From the NCBI RefSeq assembly GCF_030503435.1, contig NZ_JAUKPO010000032.1:1-64000 (forward strand): a DNA stretch of 64,000 nt, given 5' to 3'. This document shows, in pieces, positions 1-9,458 of the stretch. The DNA is from Rhodocytophaga aerolata. Its GTDB lineage: Bacteria; Bacteroidota; Bacteroidia; Cytophagales; 172606-1. Position 1 is the first letter of the stretch. Every line of letters starts with the position of its first letter. The position numbers and the translations under genes are program-made. The notes below the pieces were generated by a model. That model saw nothing but the letters and a program-made list of their open reading frames with translations, ran no database searches and had not been told where the DNA came from.

Positions 1-335
1 CTTTCCCATATGGGAACTATAACATGTTTATACTTAATTTTGTCCCCATACTTATATTTATTTATTCCAGATAATAATTGCTTCATTAAAGCTGAAAATG
101 TAAGCAATCCAAAAACACCTTCTTCAGCCATAGCTTTAAGTATGCTTTGTCTCTAACTATACCATCTAATTGCCTTTCTGTGATGATTTAAGCTTAAAAT
201 TTTGCTTTGCCCTCCTTGCTGCCAACTGCTGTAATTATGGCTACAAACACTATTGGCCTCTTTGATCTTTATCTGTATTTACAAGATTTTACAACATACA
301 AACTGCAGAGTACAGATATTTCTACAAGTAAATCC
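1..335. other. Left-edge non-coding stretch
   Basis: No convincing ORF is visible on either strand. It lies beyond the true stop codon (336-338, minus strand) of the intron-split AraC-family gene. The sequence is AT-rich and I recognise nothing in it. Confidence 0.4.
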
Positions 336-423
336 TTATTTCATATAGCCAAGAAAAGGGGCTTCATGGAAAACTGGGTTGAATAAGGTATCTCTAAATT
401 TTTCAGGCGTGAGGCCTGTATGT

Positions 424-2310
424 GTGTGCCCAGTATGGGCATCTGGTATCGAAGATACCATATTATTCCAGAGGGTGCAAGCCCCTTACAAGCGAGTTGG
501 CGAAGCTTGTTAGCAAGTCGCAAGGTGGTTTGTCGCGAGACACGCACTGAAGAAAGCGAAACTGCAAAATCCGGTCCTGACAGACAGGAACGGCATAAGA
601 GGCCAGGTATGATGGGTAAGCAAGCACATCTTTGTGAAGCCCCTGACCAACAAATCATATTTGGTAGATGCCGCAGGAATCGGAGGAAGGAATATGCTCT
701 TACCTGGGGAGATCTCTTAGCGTCGGGTACGCCAAGGAGAAGTCAGCAGAGACCATAGTAGCCTTAGGAAACGAGCTGCCATAGAGAGGCAGAGGCCTCA
801 CAGACAAGGTGAAGGGTTGAACGTTAAGTTGCTGCAAATGCGGTCAGGAGGTTCAAACCTTGAGTTTGCCAGCCTACCCTAAATGCAGCAGAGAAAACTA
901 CAAGTAGTAAACTAAAATGATTGAGAAAGTAATAAACCGCAAGAATCTGCTCAAAGCCTACCATCAGGTGCTGTCCAATAAAGGGGCAGCAGGCGCAGAT
1001 GGGATGGGCGTAAAAGCACTAGCAGTACACCTGAAAGAAAACGGGCAGCAGCTAGTGGAGTCAGTTCGTGCAGGCAGTTATCTGCCTCAACCCATCTTAG
1101 GGGTAGAAATACCCAAAGCCAATGGCAAGAAGCGCCTCTTAGGCATTCCTGCCGTTTCTGAAAGATGGCTCCAACAGGCTGTCCATCAGGTGATAGCTCC
1201 CCTATTTGAGCTTGATTTCACAGCGCACAGCTACGGCTTTAGGCCTCATCGTCATGCACAGCAGGCGGTAAAACAAGCCCACAAGTACATCCATGAAGGT
1301 TACAGTGCTATTTTAGATATAGACCTGCAAAACTTCTTTGATGAAGTAGACCATTGTCTACTCTTGCAGCTTGTATACCGCAAAGTCAAATGCCCACTTA
1401 CCCTACGGCTGATCCGCAAATGGCTCAAAGCTCCCATCCTCATCGATGGAAAGCTGAGCAAACGCAGAAAAGGCGTTCCGCAAGGTAGCCCACTTTCTCC
1501 CTTGCTATCCAATATCTTCTTACATGAATTGGATAAGTTTTTGGACAAGAACAAACTTCGCTACGTGCGCTATGCCGATGATGCAAGCATTTATGCTAAA
1601 ACGCCTTACCTGGCCCAAAGAGCAGCCAAAAACATAACTCTCTTCGTAGAGGGAAAGCTTGGACTGATCATCAACCGGGAAAAGAGCGGCATCCGCAAAC
1701 CGGCTGAGTTTGAAATTCTGGGTTACAAACTGGTACCTTCTTTCAAAAAGGGGAAAAGGGGCAAATACCTGCTGGCTGTCAGTGAGAAAAGCTGGCACAA
1801 GTTCAAAGAGAAACTCAAATCCATCACCAGGAAAACAACACCTAAGTCTTTTGAGATGCGCATGCAAGCCTTGAAAGAAGTCCAAAGAGGCTGGCTCAAT
1901 TACTTCCGTTTAGGCAGGATCTATGGCAAACTCCGGGATCTGGATGGCTGGCTGCGCAACAGGATTCGGTATTGTATCTGGCATGACTGGAAGAAACCCG
2001 AACGGAGAAGGAAGAACTTTATTCGGTTAGGAGTTTCCAAAGATCAGGCCTATGCCTGGAGCAGGACAAGAATGGGCGGATGGGCGGTGGCTCAAAGTCC
2101 CATGCTCAACACGACTATCACCCTGGAACGGTTGAGAAAAAGAGGTTATGAAACCATGCTTGATTACTACTTGAAAGTAGCTCCACAATTTAACGAACCG
2201 CTGTATAGGGAAATGAGCACGCGAGTGCGACATTTCCGGGCGAAGCCCCTACGTACAGTGGTGTGTGAGGCGCTCCCCGTCAGTTTATCTGGCGGGGCCG
2301 TCTACACGAT
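424..2310 (+). mobile_element. Group II intron carrying a reverse transcriptase/maturase
   Basis: The 5' end reads GTGTGCCCAG (424-433), matching the GUGYG consensus. About 490 nt of structured, non-coding RNA (domains I-III) precede the maturase ORF at 917. Near the 3' end a hairpin with a GCGA tetraloop (about 2206-2235) is a domain V candidate. A long hairpin at about 2258-2308 fits domain VI, with a candidate branch-point A at 2304, seven bases before the end (...CTACACGAT). The boundaries are supported independently, because removing 424-2310 restores the AraC gene exactly. There is no target duplication, as expected for retrohoming. Class assignment (chloroplast-like/CD type) is tentative. 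Confidence 0.9.
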
Positions 2311-2317
2311 TTTTTAA
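917..2317 (+). CDS. ltrA: Group II intron reverse transcriptase/maturase (LtrA-like)
   Basis: This 466-aa protein is expected to reverse-transcribe the intron RNA and assist its splicing. It has an RT core of about residues 60-290 with FRPHRHAQQAV, the GVPQGSPLSPLLSN block (about 186-199) and the catalytic YADD at 219-222. A thumb/maturase X domain (GIIM-type, about 300-420) follows. No HNH endonuclease domain is visible, so target cleavage would depend on other routes such as replication-fork priming. The reading frame stays open through the putative domains V and VI and stops at 2315-2317, in the 3' exon. Most maturase ORFs end before domain V, so the last ~20 residues may be incidental. 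All core motifs look intact. Confidence 0.93.
   Translation: MIEKVINRKNLLKAYHQVLSNKGAAGADGMGVKALAVHLKENGQQLVESVRAGSYLPQPILGVEIPKANGKKRLLGIPAVSERWLQQAVHQVIAPLFELDFTAHSYGFRPHRHAQQAVKQAHKYIHEGYSAILDIDLQNFFDEVDHCLLLQLVYRKVKCPLTLRLIRKWLKAPILIDGKLSKRRKGVPQGSPLSPLLSNIFLHELDKFLDKNKLRYVRYADDASIYAKTPYLAQRAAKNITLFVEGKLGLIINREKSGIRKPAEFEILGYKLVPSFKKGKRGKYLLAVSEKSWHKFKEKLKSITRKTTPKSFEMRMQALKEVQRGWLNYFRLGRIYGKLRDLDGWLRNRIRYCIWHDWKKPERRRKNFIRLGVSKDQAYAWSRTRMGGWAVAQSPMLNTTITLERLRKRGYETMLDYYLKVAPQFNEPLYREMSTRVRHFRAKPLRTVVCEALPVSLSGGAVYTIF
2258..2310 (+). ncRNA. Group II intron domain VI hairpin and 3' splice end
   Basis: GTGTGTGAGG pairs with the region before CTACACGAT through a long stem (CCCCG / CGGGG core). 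A2304 is in the position of the bulged branch-point adenosine. Structure was inferred by eye and not folded. Confidence 0.55.
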
Positions 2318-3400
2318 AAAACTTTGTAAAGTAAGAATTATCGGCAAAATTCAGTTGATCAGCAACTTCAGAGATAGTTAATGCTAGATTGGTTAAAAGG
2401 CGTTTAGCTTCTAGCATAATACGGTCCCGTATTACTTCGCCAGCAGACAGGCCTAGCATCTCATTACACAGTGTATTTAAATGACTCGGCGTGATAAACA
2501 GCAGTTCGGCATACTCTTTAGGCAACTTTAAAGAAGTATAATTTTTTTCAACTAATTTCTGGTACTTGCGGACTAACGTATAATTAAAAGCTGTTGCTTG
2601 GTGTGTTGGATTTTCAAAATTTAACCTGCCAATCAGTATAAAGAGTTGCAATAACAAAACCCTGACCATATCTTGACTTAACCGCTGAAGTGCTTCACTT
2701 TCATAGACAAGCTTTTCAAATAGATCAAGCACTATTGGCTGCAAGTTATCGGGTAAATCAACCACAGAATCCTCCCCGCTGCCGCTAAAAAACGGAAACT
2801 GTTCCAGATAGTCTGTCTTTAAAAGTAAAGACTGAAAAAACTGGGTGGAAAAATTTACCACATAGCCATCTACTTTTCCTTCAAAGCTCCAGCTATGCAC
2901 CTGGCCTGGCACCATAAAATATAGTTGATACGGCTTAACTAGAAAACTTTGAAAATCGATGGCATGGCTGCCAGCACCTTCTGTAAATAAAACTAGATGG
3001 TAAAAACTATGTTTGTGTGACAAAATCAGGTTTTGATGTTTTTCTAGGTAAGAGGCAAACCGGCTGATTATAATATCCTCCTGGTTTGATTGGGATAAAT
3101 TGCAAATGTTAAAAATAGGAAATTGCGTTTTCATTCTTTGCAATCAGTTGTAACAAGTATTGAACAGAGAAATTAGAAATGAGAAACTTAAAGCATACTG
3201 GGCCACAAATTGCTTTTAGTGCCTCACTTGTTGAAAATAAAGATTTATTACCATATAAGCAATAAATGGTACCATAGATTAGCTATTACTCTTGCTACCT
3301 TTAAACCAACAAATCAGGGTATTTGATCATATAACTAAATTCATATAGAGAAGTCCATTCAACCAACAAACAAGAAAGACAAGTTACATAAATTTTAAAG

Positions 3401-3958
3401 ATGATGAAAAACATTCAGGTTCCAGACAAGGAACAAGTGAGCGAAGAGTCTCAAGAATTATTCGGCCAACTCCAAAAACGCCTGGGGAAAGTTCCCAATT
3501 TGTATGCTACCATAGGTTACTCGGCCCATGCCCTAAAAGCTTTTCTTCAATTTGAAGAATCTTTAAATCATGGTGCATTTAATGCCAAAGAACGGGAAGC
3601 CATTGCATTAGTGGTATCAGAAGTAAACGGATGTAACTATTGCCTCGCTGCCCATACAGTAGCTGCTCTTAAAAGAGGATTTACCCAGGAAGAAACTTTT
3701 TTGATCAGAAGCGGACGGGCTAGTGAACAGAAAATGAATACCATTGTACAGTTAGCGAAGTCCATTGCTGAGAATAAAGGTAAACCCGAAGAAGGTACAG
3801 TAGAGCAGTTTTTTAGTATAGGATATACGGAAGCTGCCTTAATGGACCTGATTGGCCTGGTGACGGTACGGATATATACAAATTATGTATATGCACTAAC
3901 CCATATTCCAGTAGATTTTCCGGCTGCTCAACCACTGCCTTATTCCCTTCAGGAGTAA
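3401..3958 (+). CDS. AhpD-like carboxymuconolactone decarboxylase-family protein
   Basis: A 185-aa all-helical AhpD/CMD-fold protein. The peroxidase-type signature CNYCLAAH is at residues 78-85 (Cys78, Cys81, His85), as in alkylhydroperoxidase AhpD-core proteins that reduce peroxides through a CxxC pair. It is transcribed divergently from the AraC-family gene, with 257 bp between them, the usual arrangement of a regulator and its target. That regulator is now broken by the intron, so control may be altered. No signal peptide; cytosolic. The family is clear but the physiological substrate is not. Confidence 0.88.
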   Translation: MMKNIQVPDKEQVSEESQELFGQLQKRLGKVPNLYATIGYSAHALKAFLQFEESLNHGAFNAKEREAIALVVSEVNGCNYCLAAHTVAALKRGFTQEETFLIRSGRASEQKMNTIVQLAKSIAENKGKPEEGTVEQFFSIGYTEAALMDLIGLVTVRIYTNYVYALTHIPVDFPAAQPLPYSLQE

Positions 3959-4051
3959 AGCAAGTTTTGAGAGCTGTTATTTCAATGATGTATGCTTTTA
4001 GTCTAGGCTCTTCTGCCATTTAACTTTCTTTCACCTTTATCCCTTTTACAG

Positions 4052-4963
4052 ATGATCTCCTCTCTTTTTCATCATGGCGAACTAGAAATGCAACAAAAAA
4101 CGGGTGAGCAAATGTCTGCTTACCGGAACGGACGGATAGTGGTTCCATATATTGTGGAGGGAGCCGCAACATATATCGAGCAGCAGACCTTTGTCATTGT
4201 CAGCAGCCAGGACGGACAGGGGCGTATCTGGACTTCTATCCTCTCCGGGGAAAAGGGGTATATGAAAGTACTTGATGAAAAAACGCTTCTTTTGTTTCCT
4301 GGGCTTACTCACTCTAACCCTGCTGACTTTTTCTGGCACAACATAGCGCATTATCCATTTACCGGAATGCTTTTTATAGAACCTGCTACCCGCCGCAGAT
4401 ACCGGGTGAATGGGCAAGTTAAGGTGGAGAAAGATAGGTTGCTCATATCAGTACAGCAGGCATATGTGAATTGTCCCAAGTACATTCAAAGCCGCAAAGT
4501 TACAGGTGGTAAAAAGCCCATTTACCAGGATGGAATTACCAAAGGCACGGCTCTTACCGGTGAATTAATGAACTGGATAAAGGCAGCCGACACCTTTTTT
4601 GTAGGTAGCAGTAATGGAGGACAAGAGTTGGATGCATCTCACCGTGGTGGAAATCCTGGTTTTGTAGATATACTAAATCCTTCTACCCTTCGCATACCAG
4701 ATTACCGGGGAAACAGCATGTATAATACCTTGGGCAATTTCCTGAGCTATCCTCAGGCAGGCCTGCTATTTATTGATTTTCAAGCTTACAGAACACTTCA
4801 GCTAACAGGAAAAGCATCTGTGACGCAAGAAAATTCCTTAATAAAGCAAAGAGAGGTTACAGGCCGCTACTGGACTTTGGTAATAGAAGAATGGGCTTTA
4901 TTAGACAATATTTCGGACACTGTATGGACATTCATGGACTATTCTCCTTACAATCCCTTATAA
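4052..4963 (+). CDS. Pyridoxamine 5'-phosphate oxidase-like FMN-binding split-barrel protein
   Basis: A 303-aa cytosolic protein with two PNPOx-like barrels, one at about residues 20-145 and one at about 165-300. The second contains DASHRGGNPGFV and a following RGNSMYNTLGN, typical of this flavin/F420-binding oxidoreductase group. The first contains SQDGQGRIWTSILSG, also characteristic. The protein is longer than true PdxH and lacks its context, so it is not pyridoxamine oxidase itself. A small-molecule reductase or redox-stress role is inferred. It follows the AhpD-like gene by 93 bp and may be co-transcribed with it. Confidence 0.82.
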   Translation: MISSLFHHGELEMQQKTGEQMSAYRNGRIVVPYIVEGAATYIEQQTFVIVSSQDGQGRIWTSILSGEKGYMKVLDEKTLLLFPGLTHSNPADFFWHNIAHYPFTGMLFIEPATRRRYRVNGQVKVEKDRLLISVQQAYVNCPKYIQSRKVTGGKKPIYQDGITKGTALTGELMNWIKAADTFFVGSSNGGQELDASHRGGNPGFVDILNPSTLRIPDYRGNSMYNTLGNFLSYPQAGLLFIDFQAYRTLQLTGKASVTQENSLIKQREVTGRYWTLVIEEWALLDNISDTVWTFMDYSPYNPL

Positions 4964-5099
4964 AGGTTGAGAAATTCAAGATAGCTTTTATTATGTAGGT
5001 ATTTAATAAAAAAAAATCCTACAGGGCTGGCAGGAAATGAACAGCTACTTTAGAAATTTTTAGAGCACCCTAAGAAGGTAAGCAGTAAGACTACATAAG

Positions 5100-5576
5100 A
5101 TGGAAGAAATATTGCATTTAGAAGAACATGAAAAGTGGATGCGTATCTGCCTGGAATTAGGCAGAATGGCTTTGCAAAGCGGCAATCCACCGGTAGGGTC
5201 TATTATTGTACAGGATGGAAAGCTGATAGGAGAAGGCATAGAAGCCGGGAAAAGCAAGAAAGATATTACCTATCATGCAGAAATAGAAGCTATCCGGGAT
5301 GCAATCACAAAAACACAGCAACAGGACTTACGTGAAGCTAGCCTTTACACTACCCATGAACCATGCCTGATGTGCTCTTATGTAATCAGGCATTACAAAA
5401 TAACTAAGGTCATAGTAGGAACACCAGTTCCTGTAATTGGAGGTTTCTCCTCGGCCTATCCGCTACTGGTAGCAACCGATATTGACATATGGTCTGCTCC
5501 GCCACATATCATAACTAATGTACTGAAAGAAGATTGCCAAGCACTTACTCACGCATATGAACAAAAACAAAAATAA
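5100..5576 (+). CDS. Nucleoside/tRNA-type zinc deaminase (CDA superfamily)
   Basis: A 158-aa protein with the zinc-dependent deaminase signature: HAE at 59-61 (His59 zinc ligand, Glu61 proton shuttle) and PCLMC at 88-92 (Cys89 and Cys92 ligands). The length and the N-terminal part (GNPPVGSIIVQDG) resemble guanine deaminase/TadA-like nucleoside deaminases. True tRNA adenosine deaminase tadA is usually more strongly conserved, so the substrate is left open. It is followed after 6 bp by a small ORF that is probably translated from the same mRNA. Confidence 0.88.
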   Translation: MEEILHLEEHEKWMRICLELGRMALQSGNPPVGSIIVQDGKLIGEGIEAGKSKKDITYHAEIEAIRDAITKTQQQDLREASLYTTHEPCLMCSYVIRHYKITKVIVGTPVPVIGGFSSAYPLLVATDIDIWSAPPHIITNVLKEDCQALTHAYEQKQK

Positions 5577-5582
5577 ACTAAG

Positions 5583-5816
5583 ATGGTAACGCTGTATTAT
5601 TCGCCAACAACAAAACAACTCACTTCCTGGCAGGACCGCCTGGAAAGAATGGCTATTAAACACGAGTTAGTGATGCAACAGGACCTCTCCCAGCCACAAC
5701 TCCAATATGGAGAAGATCATGTACAGGGAACGGAGGCTATTGAAGTTTATCTGGATAAGCTGGAAGATTTTGTGAAAAGCTGGTATGAGGACCGTTGCGA
5801 TAAATATGAGTTTTAA
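5583..5816 (+). CDS. Small protein of unknown function, possibly thioredoxin-fold
   Basis: A 77-aa acidic protein starting 6 bp after the deaminase stop, so it is likely in the same operon. The N-terminus MVTLYYSPTTKQLTSWQDRL resembles the first strand of glutaredoxin/ArsC-type folds, but no CxxC is present. The rest (EDHVQGTEAIEVYLDKLEDF) is amphipathic helix. I do not recognise a named family. Confidence 0.6.
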   Translation: MVTLYYSPTTKQLTSWQDRLERMAIKHELVMQQDLSQPQLQYGEDHVQGTEAIEVYLDKLEDFVKSWYEDRCDKYEF

Positions 5817-5985
5817 GGGCAGAGGCCAAATGAATTATCTTCTAGGCATAAACATAGGATAAGCATATAATCAACAAACCAACAGACCTTACTAATCTCT
5901 GACCAGACATTAGTTTACCCGTCATCTGTAGGAGATGATATAAGCTAAACTATTAGTAAAACAGTAGTTAAATAATGACAATTTT

Positions 5986-6912
5986 ATGGAATTAATAAAA
6001 ACAAACTTTGGCTTTCATTCCACAGCCGACCAGGTTATGGATGGAATAGACCTAACCGGAAAAAGAGCTATTGTGACAGGGGCTTCATCGGGAATAGGCA
6101 TTGAAACTGCACGTGCTCTAGCGAAAGCTGGTGCCGAAGTGACAATGGCTGTGAGAAATGTAGAAGCAGGAAATAAGGTTGCTAGTGAGATAATAGCCAG
6201 TACCGGAAATAAGAAAATATATGTTGCTCCACTCAATTTAGAGGATCTCCAATCCATCAATACATTTGTAGCTAGCTGGCAGGAACCTTTACATATATTA
6301 ATTAATAATGCTGGCGTAATGGCAATACCGGAATTGCAAAAAACAGCTAATGGGATTGAGATGCAGTTTATGACCAACTATCTCGGCCATTTTGCCTTAG
6401 CAGTAGGGTTGTATGATGCGTTGGCAAGTGCTGGCTCTGCCCGAATCGTAGTTGTCAGTTCAAGTGGTCATTTGCTATCCCCGGTTGTTTATGATGATAT
6501 CAATTTTTTATTTAGAGCCTATGACCCCTGGCTCTCATATGGGCAAGCCAAAACTGCCTGTATTTTATTTGCTGTTGGTGCTACCATGCGCTGGGCCGAA
6601 AAAGGAATAACCGTGAATGCATTAAATCCAGGTGCCATTTTAACAAATCTACAAAAGCATGTAGGAGGAAAATTACGTTCTGCGCCAGAGCTACATAAAA
6701 CACCACAGCAAGGAGCGGCAACCACCCATTTATTAGCTGCTTCCCCATTGCTTGATGGCCGGGGCGGACATTATTTTGAAAATTGCAATGAAGCCATTAC
6801 CGTTACAAAAAGACCTGACAATTATGAAGGTGTTGCCATATATGCTCTCAACAAGGACAATGCTGACCATTTGTGGAACCTATCCTTACAATTCCTTACT
6901 CAATTAAGTTGA
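5986..6912 (+). CDS. Short-chain dehydrogenase/reductase (retinol dehydrogenase/WWOX-like)
   Basis: A 308-aa Rossmann-fold oxidoreductase. The nucleotide-binding TGASSGIG is at 31-38 and NNAGVM begins at 107. The active site includes the serine cluster near 158-160 and Tyr185-x3-Lys189 (YGQAK). The acidic/basic pattern after the second strand (AVRN) suggests NADP(H). The length and extended C-terminus fit the subfamily annotated as retinol dehydrogenase-like or oxidoreductase; the substrate is unknown. It stands alone, 170 bp after the small ORF. Confidence 0.87.
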   Translation: MELIKTNFGFHSTADQVMDGIDLTGKRAIVTGASSGIGIETARALAKAGAEVTMAVRNVEAGNKVASEIIASTGNKKIYVAPLNLEDLQSINTFVASWQEPLHILINNAGVMAIPELQKTANGIEMQFMTNYLGHFALAVGLYDALASAGSARIVVVSSSGHLLSPVVYDDINFLFRAYDPWLSYGQAKTACILFAVGATMRWAEKGITVNALNPGAILTNLQKHVGGKLRSAPELHKTPQQGAATTHLLAASPLLDGRGGHYFENCNEAITVTKRPDNYEGVAIYALNKDNADHLWNLSLQFLTQLS

Positions 6913-7127
6913 TTCTACAGCCTTAGTCAATACAGCTGTGCTACTACCATTTTAGAGACAACCTATCAACTAATGAGTAGCAGCCAACATCAATATGATA
7001 ATTAACAGAATTTGCCTTGAATAAGAATAATACATTTATTTCAAGTCCTGTTAGTGAAAATAATGCCAAGTGATACCATTGGGGTGATTTACAATAAGAA
7101 TGGAAAGAGGTCATTAGCAAACCGGGT

Positions 7128-7479
7128 GAAATTTGTTTTGAGATTCACCTCAGAGATGAATACAGTTTAAAAAGTAATCCGCTTATTACCCCCTTCCGGA
7201 AACTGGTGAAAAACGGGTTATTATCAGTTTTAGGGCCGTAGGAGAGGGGCATATTTCTTCTATTGTGTTCCGTAGGGCTTTGCTGGATAAAGAGGCTACT
7301 ATTCATGTATTGCCTGTCAGTAACTACATTGATGAGGCTGACATGATTCATGGTGCAGTGTACAACAAAAAAATATTTTTTGAAAATGCTTCTACCACTC
7401 AGATAGACCCTCTCAGATAGGTCCTCAGGTATTAGAAGTAGTGGCAGGGAAATTCTATAAAAATGTTGTCAGGGATTAA
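7128..7479 (+). pseudogene. Decayed GH130-like glycosidase remnant
   Basis: The frame starting at 7220 reads SFRAVGEGHISSIVFR and continues to an in-frame TAG at 7418-7420. It is followed in another frame by VLEVVAGKFYKNVVRD up to 7479. SFRATGEGHISS-type sequence is characteristic of GH130 mannoside phosphorylases/glycosidases. Upstream (7128-7219) a different frame reads PLITPFRKLVKNG, suggesting a frameshift near 7219. Only about 100 residues of a ~350-aa enzyme remain. The family call rests on one motif. Confidence 0.5.
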
Positions 7480-7575
7480 AGAGAGTAAATAAGTAAACCT
7501 CTGGATTGGGCCATACAGGTTGGGAAGTATTGTACCGGTATGGCTTCTGTCCAGAGGCTACTCTCTTAACATACC

Positions 7576-7737
7576 TTATTTTTTATTCTTCTTAGGAGAA
7601 GACTGCTTTCTCATGGAGTCTTCCCTGGAGCCTGGTGCATTGGCAGGAGCCACTTTGGATTTGGAACTATCTGTCAGATGGACTTTGTGGTCATCTTGTT
7701 GTAAAGATTTTTTATAATCACTGTTATCTTTGGACAT
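7576..7737 (-). CDS. Small hydrophilic basic protein, unknown
   Basis: A 53-aa ORF starting at ATG 7735-7737 (MSKDNSDYKKSLQQDDHK...) and ending KQSSPKKNKK. The composition is lysine/serine-rich and apparently disordered, and there is no known family. A longer start (7800) would add a weakly plausible N-terminus. It may be a small DNA- or RNA-binding stress protein, but nothing in the sequence proves it. Confidence 0.4.
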   Translation of the reverse strand: MSKDNSDYKKSLQQDDHKVHLTDSSKSKVAPANAPGSREDSMRKQSSPKKNKK

Positions 7738-7800
7738 GTTGGTATGGTTTAGTGTAGGCAAAGGTGCCTGTTTATATATAGTAGTAATATGAAGTACCAC

Positions 7801-8048
7801 TTAACGGTGGCGTATAGCAAATAAGGTGTAGCAAAGCAAAAGCACTGGGTTATGTAGGCAACTGGTAATGGTGCTTCCGGAAAATATATAAATGGCATAA
7901 GTAGAAGCAGACAACGTGCTGGATAAAAGCACTATGGGGTTGGCCCATTCAGTCAAGAAAATCTGTAGCAGAGGTCTCTGGGTAGACTGTTTCACATTGA
8001 AAATCTGCTCTACTTATGTCAGTATTTTACCAATTCTTTATATACTTA
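7801..8048. other. Probable decayed sequence between small ORF and AI-2E fragment
   Basis: A hydrophobic 64-codon minus-strand reading (7801-7995) is present but matches nothing I recognise. It may be scrambled 3' sequence of the transporter fragment that starts at 8345. Confidence 0.3.
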
Positions 8049-8345
8049 CTAGCCCTGTAGCAAATCCTTAATAAACGCTACTATCTGTCTGTTAATACTG
8101 ATAATTAGTACGGCAAACAATACAATAGTTAGTAACAGGCAAATGCCTATAGCCCCTGTGCGGCCTGTTCCCCAGTGTAAAAGCTGTTTGTAGATGGGGT
8201 ACAGGATCATAGCCAATAGCAGCAACGAAGCAAACGGTATCAGCATTGACCTCATAGATACCATGCCATATGCGCCTAGTGAAAGAATACTCATAGCCGT
8301 AGCAATGTTCACCAAAAGTCCGGCATTATGGTCTGTAACTGACAT
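8049..8345 (-). pseudogene. AI-2E/PerM-family transporter, N-terminal fragment
   Basis: A 98-aa reading with three hydrophobic segments (about 12-27, 32-52, 66-86). The pattern SLLLLAMILYPIYKQLLHWG, then a hydrophobic stretch and INRQIVAFIKDLLQG, is that of the first ~100 residues of AI-2E family permeases. Those are ~350 aa, so more than two thirds is missing downstream. The fragment is probably inactive. Confidence 0.5.
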
Positions 8346-8466
8346 AGCTCAATGGATAGTTGTAAGGGTTGCCACTTGCACTTTACGCGCACAACAGTAT
8401 GTAAAGAAAAGAGAGTAGGCAGTTAGTTTAGCAACAAACTACTTTCTTAATCCCTATCGATCAGGT

Positions 8467-9129
8467 TTAAAACCCGATGCCAACAAAAACCTGGGCTACA
8501 GAATTCTTGGCATTTTTGGTGATTTGCCCGGCAATATCACTTTTACCGATTTCTCTCAGCCCATAATTGTAGCGGACACCTAATTGAAATCCTTTAATAT
8601 CCAAGGCCAAACCTCCGGCTAGTCCATAGTCAATTGAATTAAAATCATCCTTATCCAGGTCTAATACAGTGCCGGTAGTTAAATCTTGTTTTAAGTTTTT
8701 TACGTTGGCATTGAACAGATAAGAAATATACGGGCCTGCCTGAATGCTGATAGGGCCTAAGGTTGCTGAGGCTAATACAGGTAGGTCTACATAGTTGAGA
8801 TTAAACCGTACCTCGCCATCTTGTGTAAAAGGAATATTCTGATACTGGCCTATTTTGGTGCCTTTCGAAGACCAGAGTAATTCTGGCTGAATAGCAAAAA
8901 ACTCCCCAATAGGTGCCTTCATCCATAAGCCCGCATGTAAGCCCACTTTCGCCTTTTCATCGGTAACTTCATCTATATACAGGTTGGAAAGGTTAACTCC
9001 CCCTTTTACCCCGAAACGGAACTGTTTGTCGTCTTGTGCCTGAGCTGTAAATGCACCTGTTAGTAAACAGGTGGCCAATAGGCTTGATAAAATCCATGTA
9101 GTAAAAATTGAACGTTTTGCTGGTTTCAT
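8467..9129 (-). CDS. Outer-membrane beta-barrel protein (PorT/OmpA-barrel family)
   Basis: A 220-aa protein with a Sec signal peptide (residues ~1-31, cleavage after TAQA). It opens the mature part with FGVKGGVNLSNLY, the hallmark of Bacteroidota PorT-like eight-stranded barrels, followed by alternating amphipathic strands (QPELLWSSKGTKIG, FNLNYVDLPVLASATLG, FQLGVRYNYGL). It ends VAQVFVGIGF with the C-terminal aromatic expected for BAM insertion. A generic outer-membrane barrel; it should not be equated with the T9SS PorT. Confidence 0.86.
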   Translation of the reverse strand: MKPAKRSIFTTWILSSLLATCLLTGAFTAQAQDDKQFRFGVKGGVNLSNLYIDEVTDEKAKVGLHAGLWMKAPIGEFFAIQPELLWSSKGTKIGQYQNIPFTQDGEVRFNLNYVDLPVLASATLGPISIQAGPYISYLFNANVKNLKQDLTTGTVLDLDKDDFNSIDYGLAGGLALDIKGFQLGVRYNYGLREIGKSDIAGQITKNAKNSVAQVFVGIGF

Positions 9130-9458
9130 GATTTTGTTAGTTTACTTAGCTGTGATTATGACAGGTAAAACTCTGGTAAGTAAAAGAAGGTGTACCTGGC
9201 ACCCCACAAAGATAGGGTAGTAGAGGCGGCCCCCAAATGACAGGTATCAGCCTGGAAACATAGCTGGATGATTGTTGTCAGCTATTAGTTTAGCCTGGGA
9301 AGCATCTGCTTACAGGAGCAGAAAGTTGTGTGTTTTCTGCGTATCTCTTGGTTATATCCCTCCTTAATTTTACTTCACAAAATATTTTCTGCATAAATAA
9401 GCCGAATCTTAGCGATTTGGTGTTTAAGGACTAAGACTAATCTGCGGGGGAACAGGGT
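9130..9458. other. Divergent intergenic region between barrel protein and receiver-Crp regulator
   Basis: A 329-bp region holding both promoters. No ORF or strong hairpin was seen. Confidence 0.4.

Larger units (their letters stand above)
336..3143 (-). pseudogene. AraC-family transcriptional regulator, split by an antisense group II intron
   Basis: The 5' part (3143 down to 2311) encodes an N-terminal cupin-like sensing half and most of a C-terminal AraC HTH, ending in SYFTKFFKK. On the other side of the intron the same strand continues from 423 to 336 with KHTGLTPEKFRD and a further C-terminal tail, then TAA. Joining 2311 to 423 gives 921 nt, or 306 aa plus stop, and the typical AraC ending FFKKHTGLTPEKFR. 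The intron lies antisense to this gene, so the regulator transcript cannot splice it. The disrupted reading adds an artefactual tail (SCRRPRQIN, stop at 2280). It was probably a regulator of the divergent AhpD-like gene at 3401. Loss of the second HTH end should abolish function; I infer that from the family. Confidence 0.85.
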
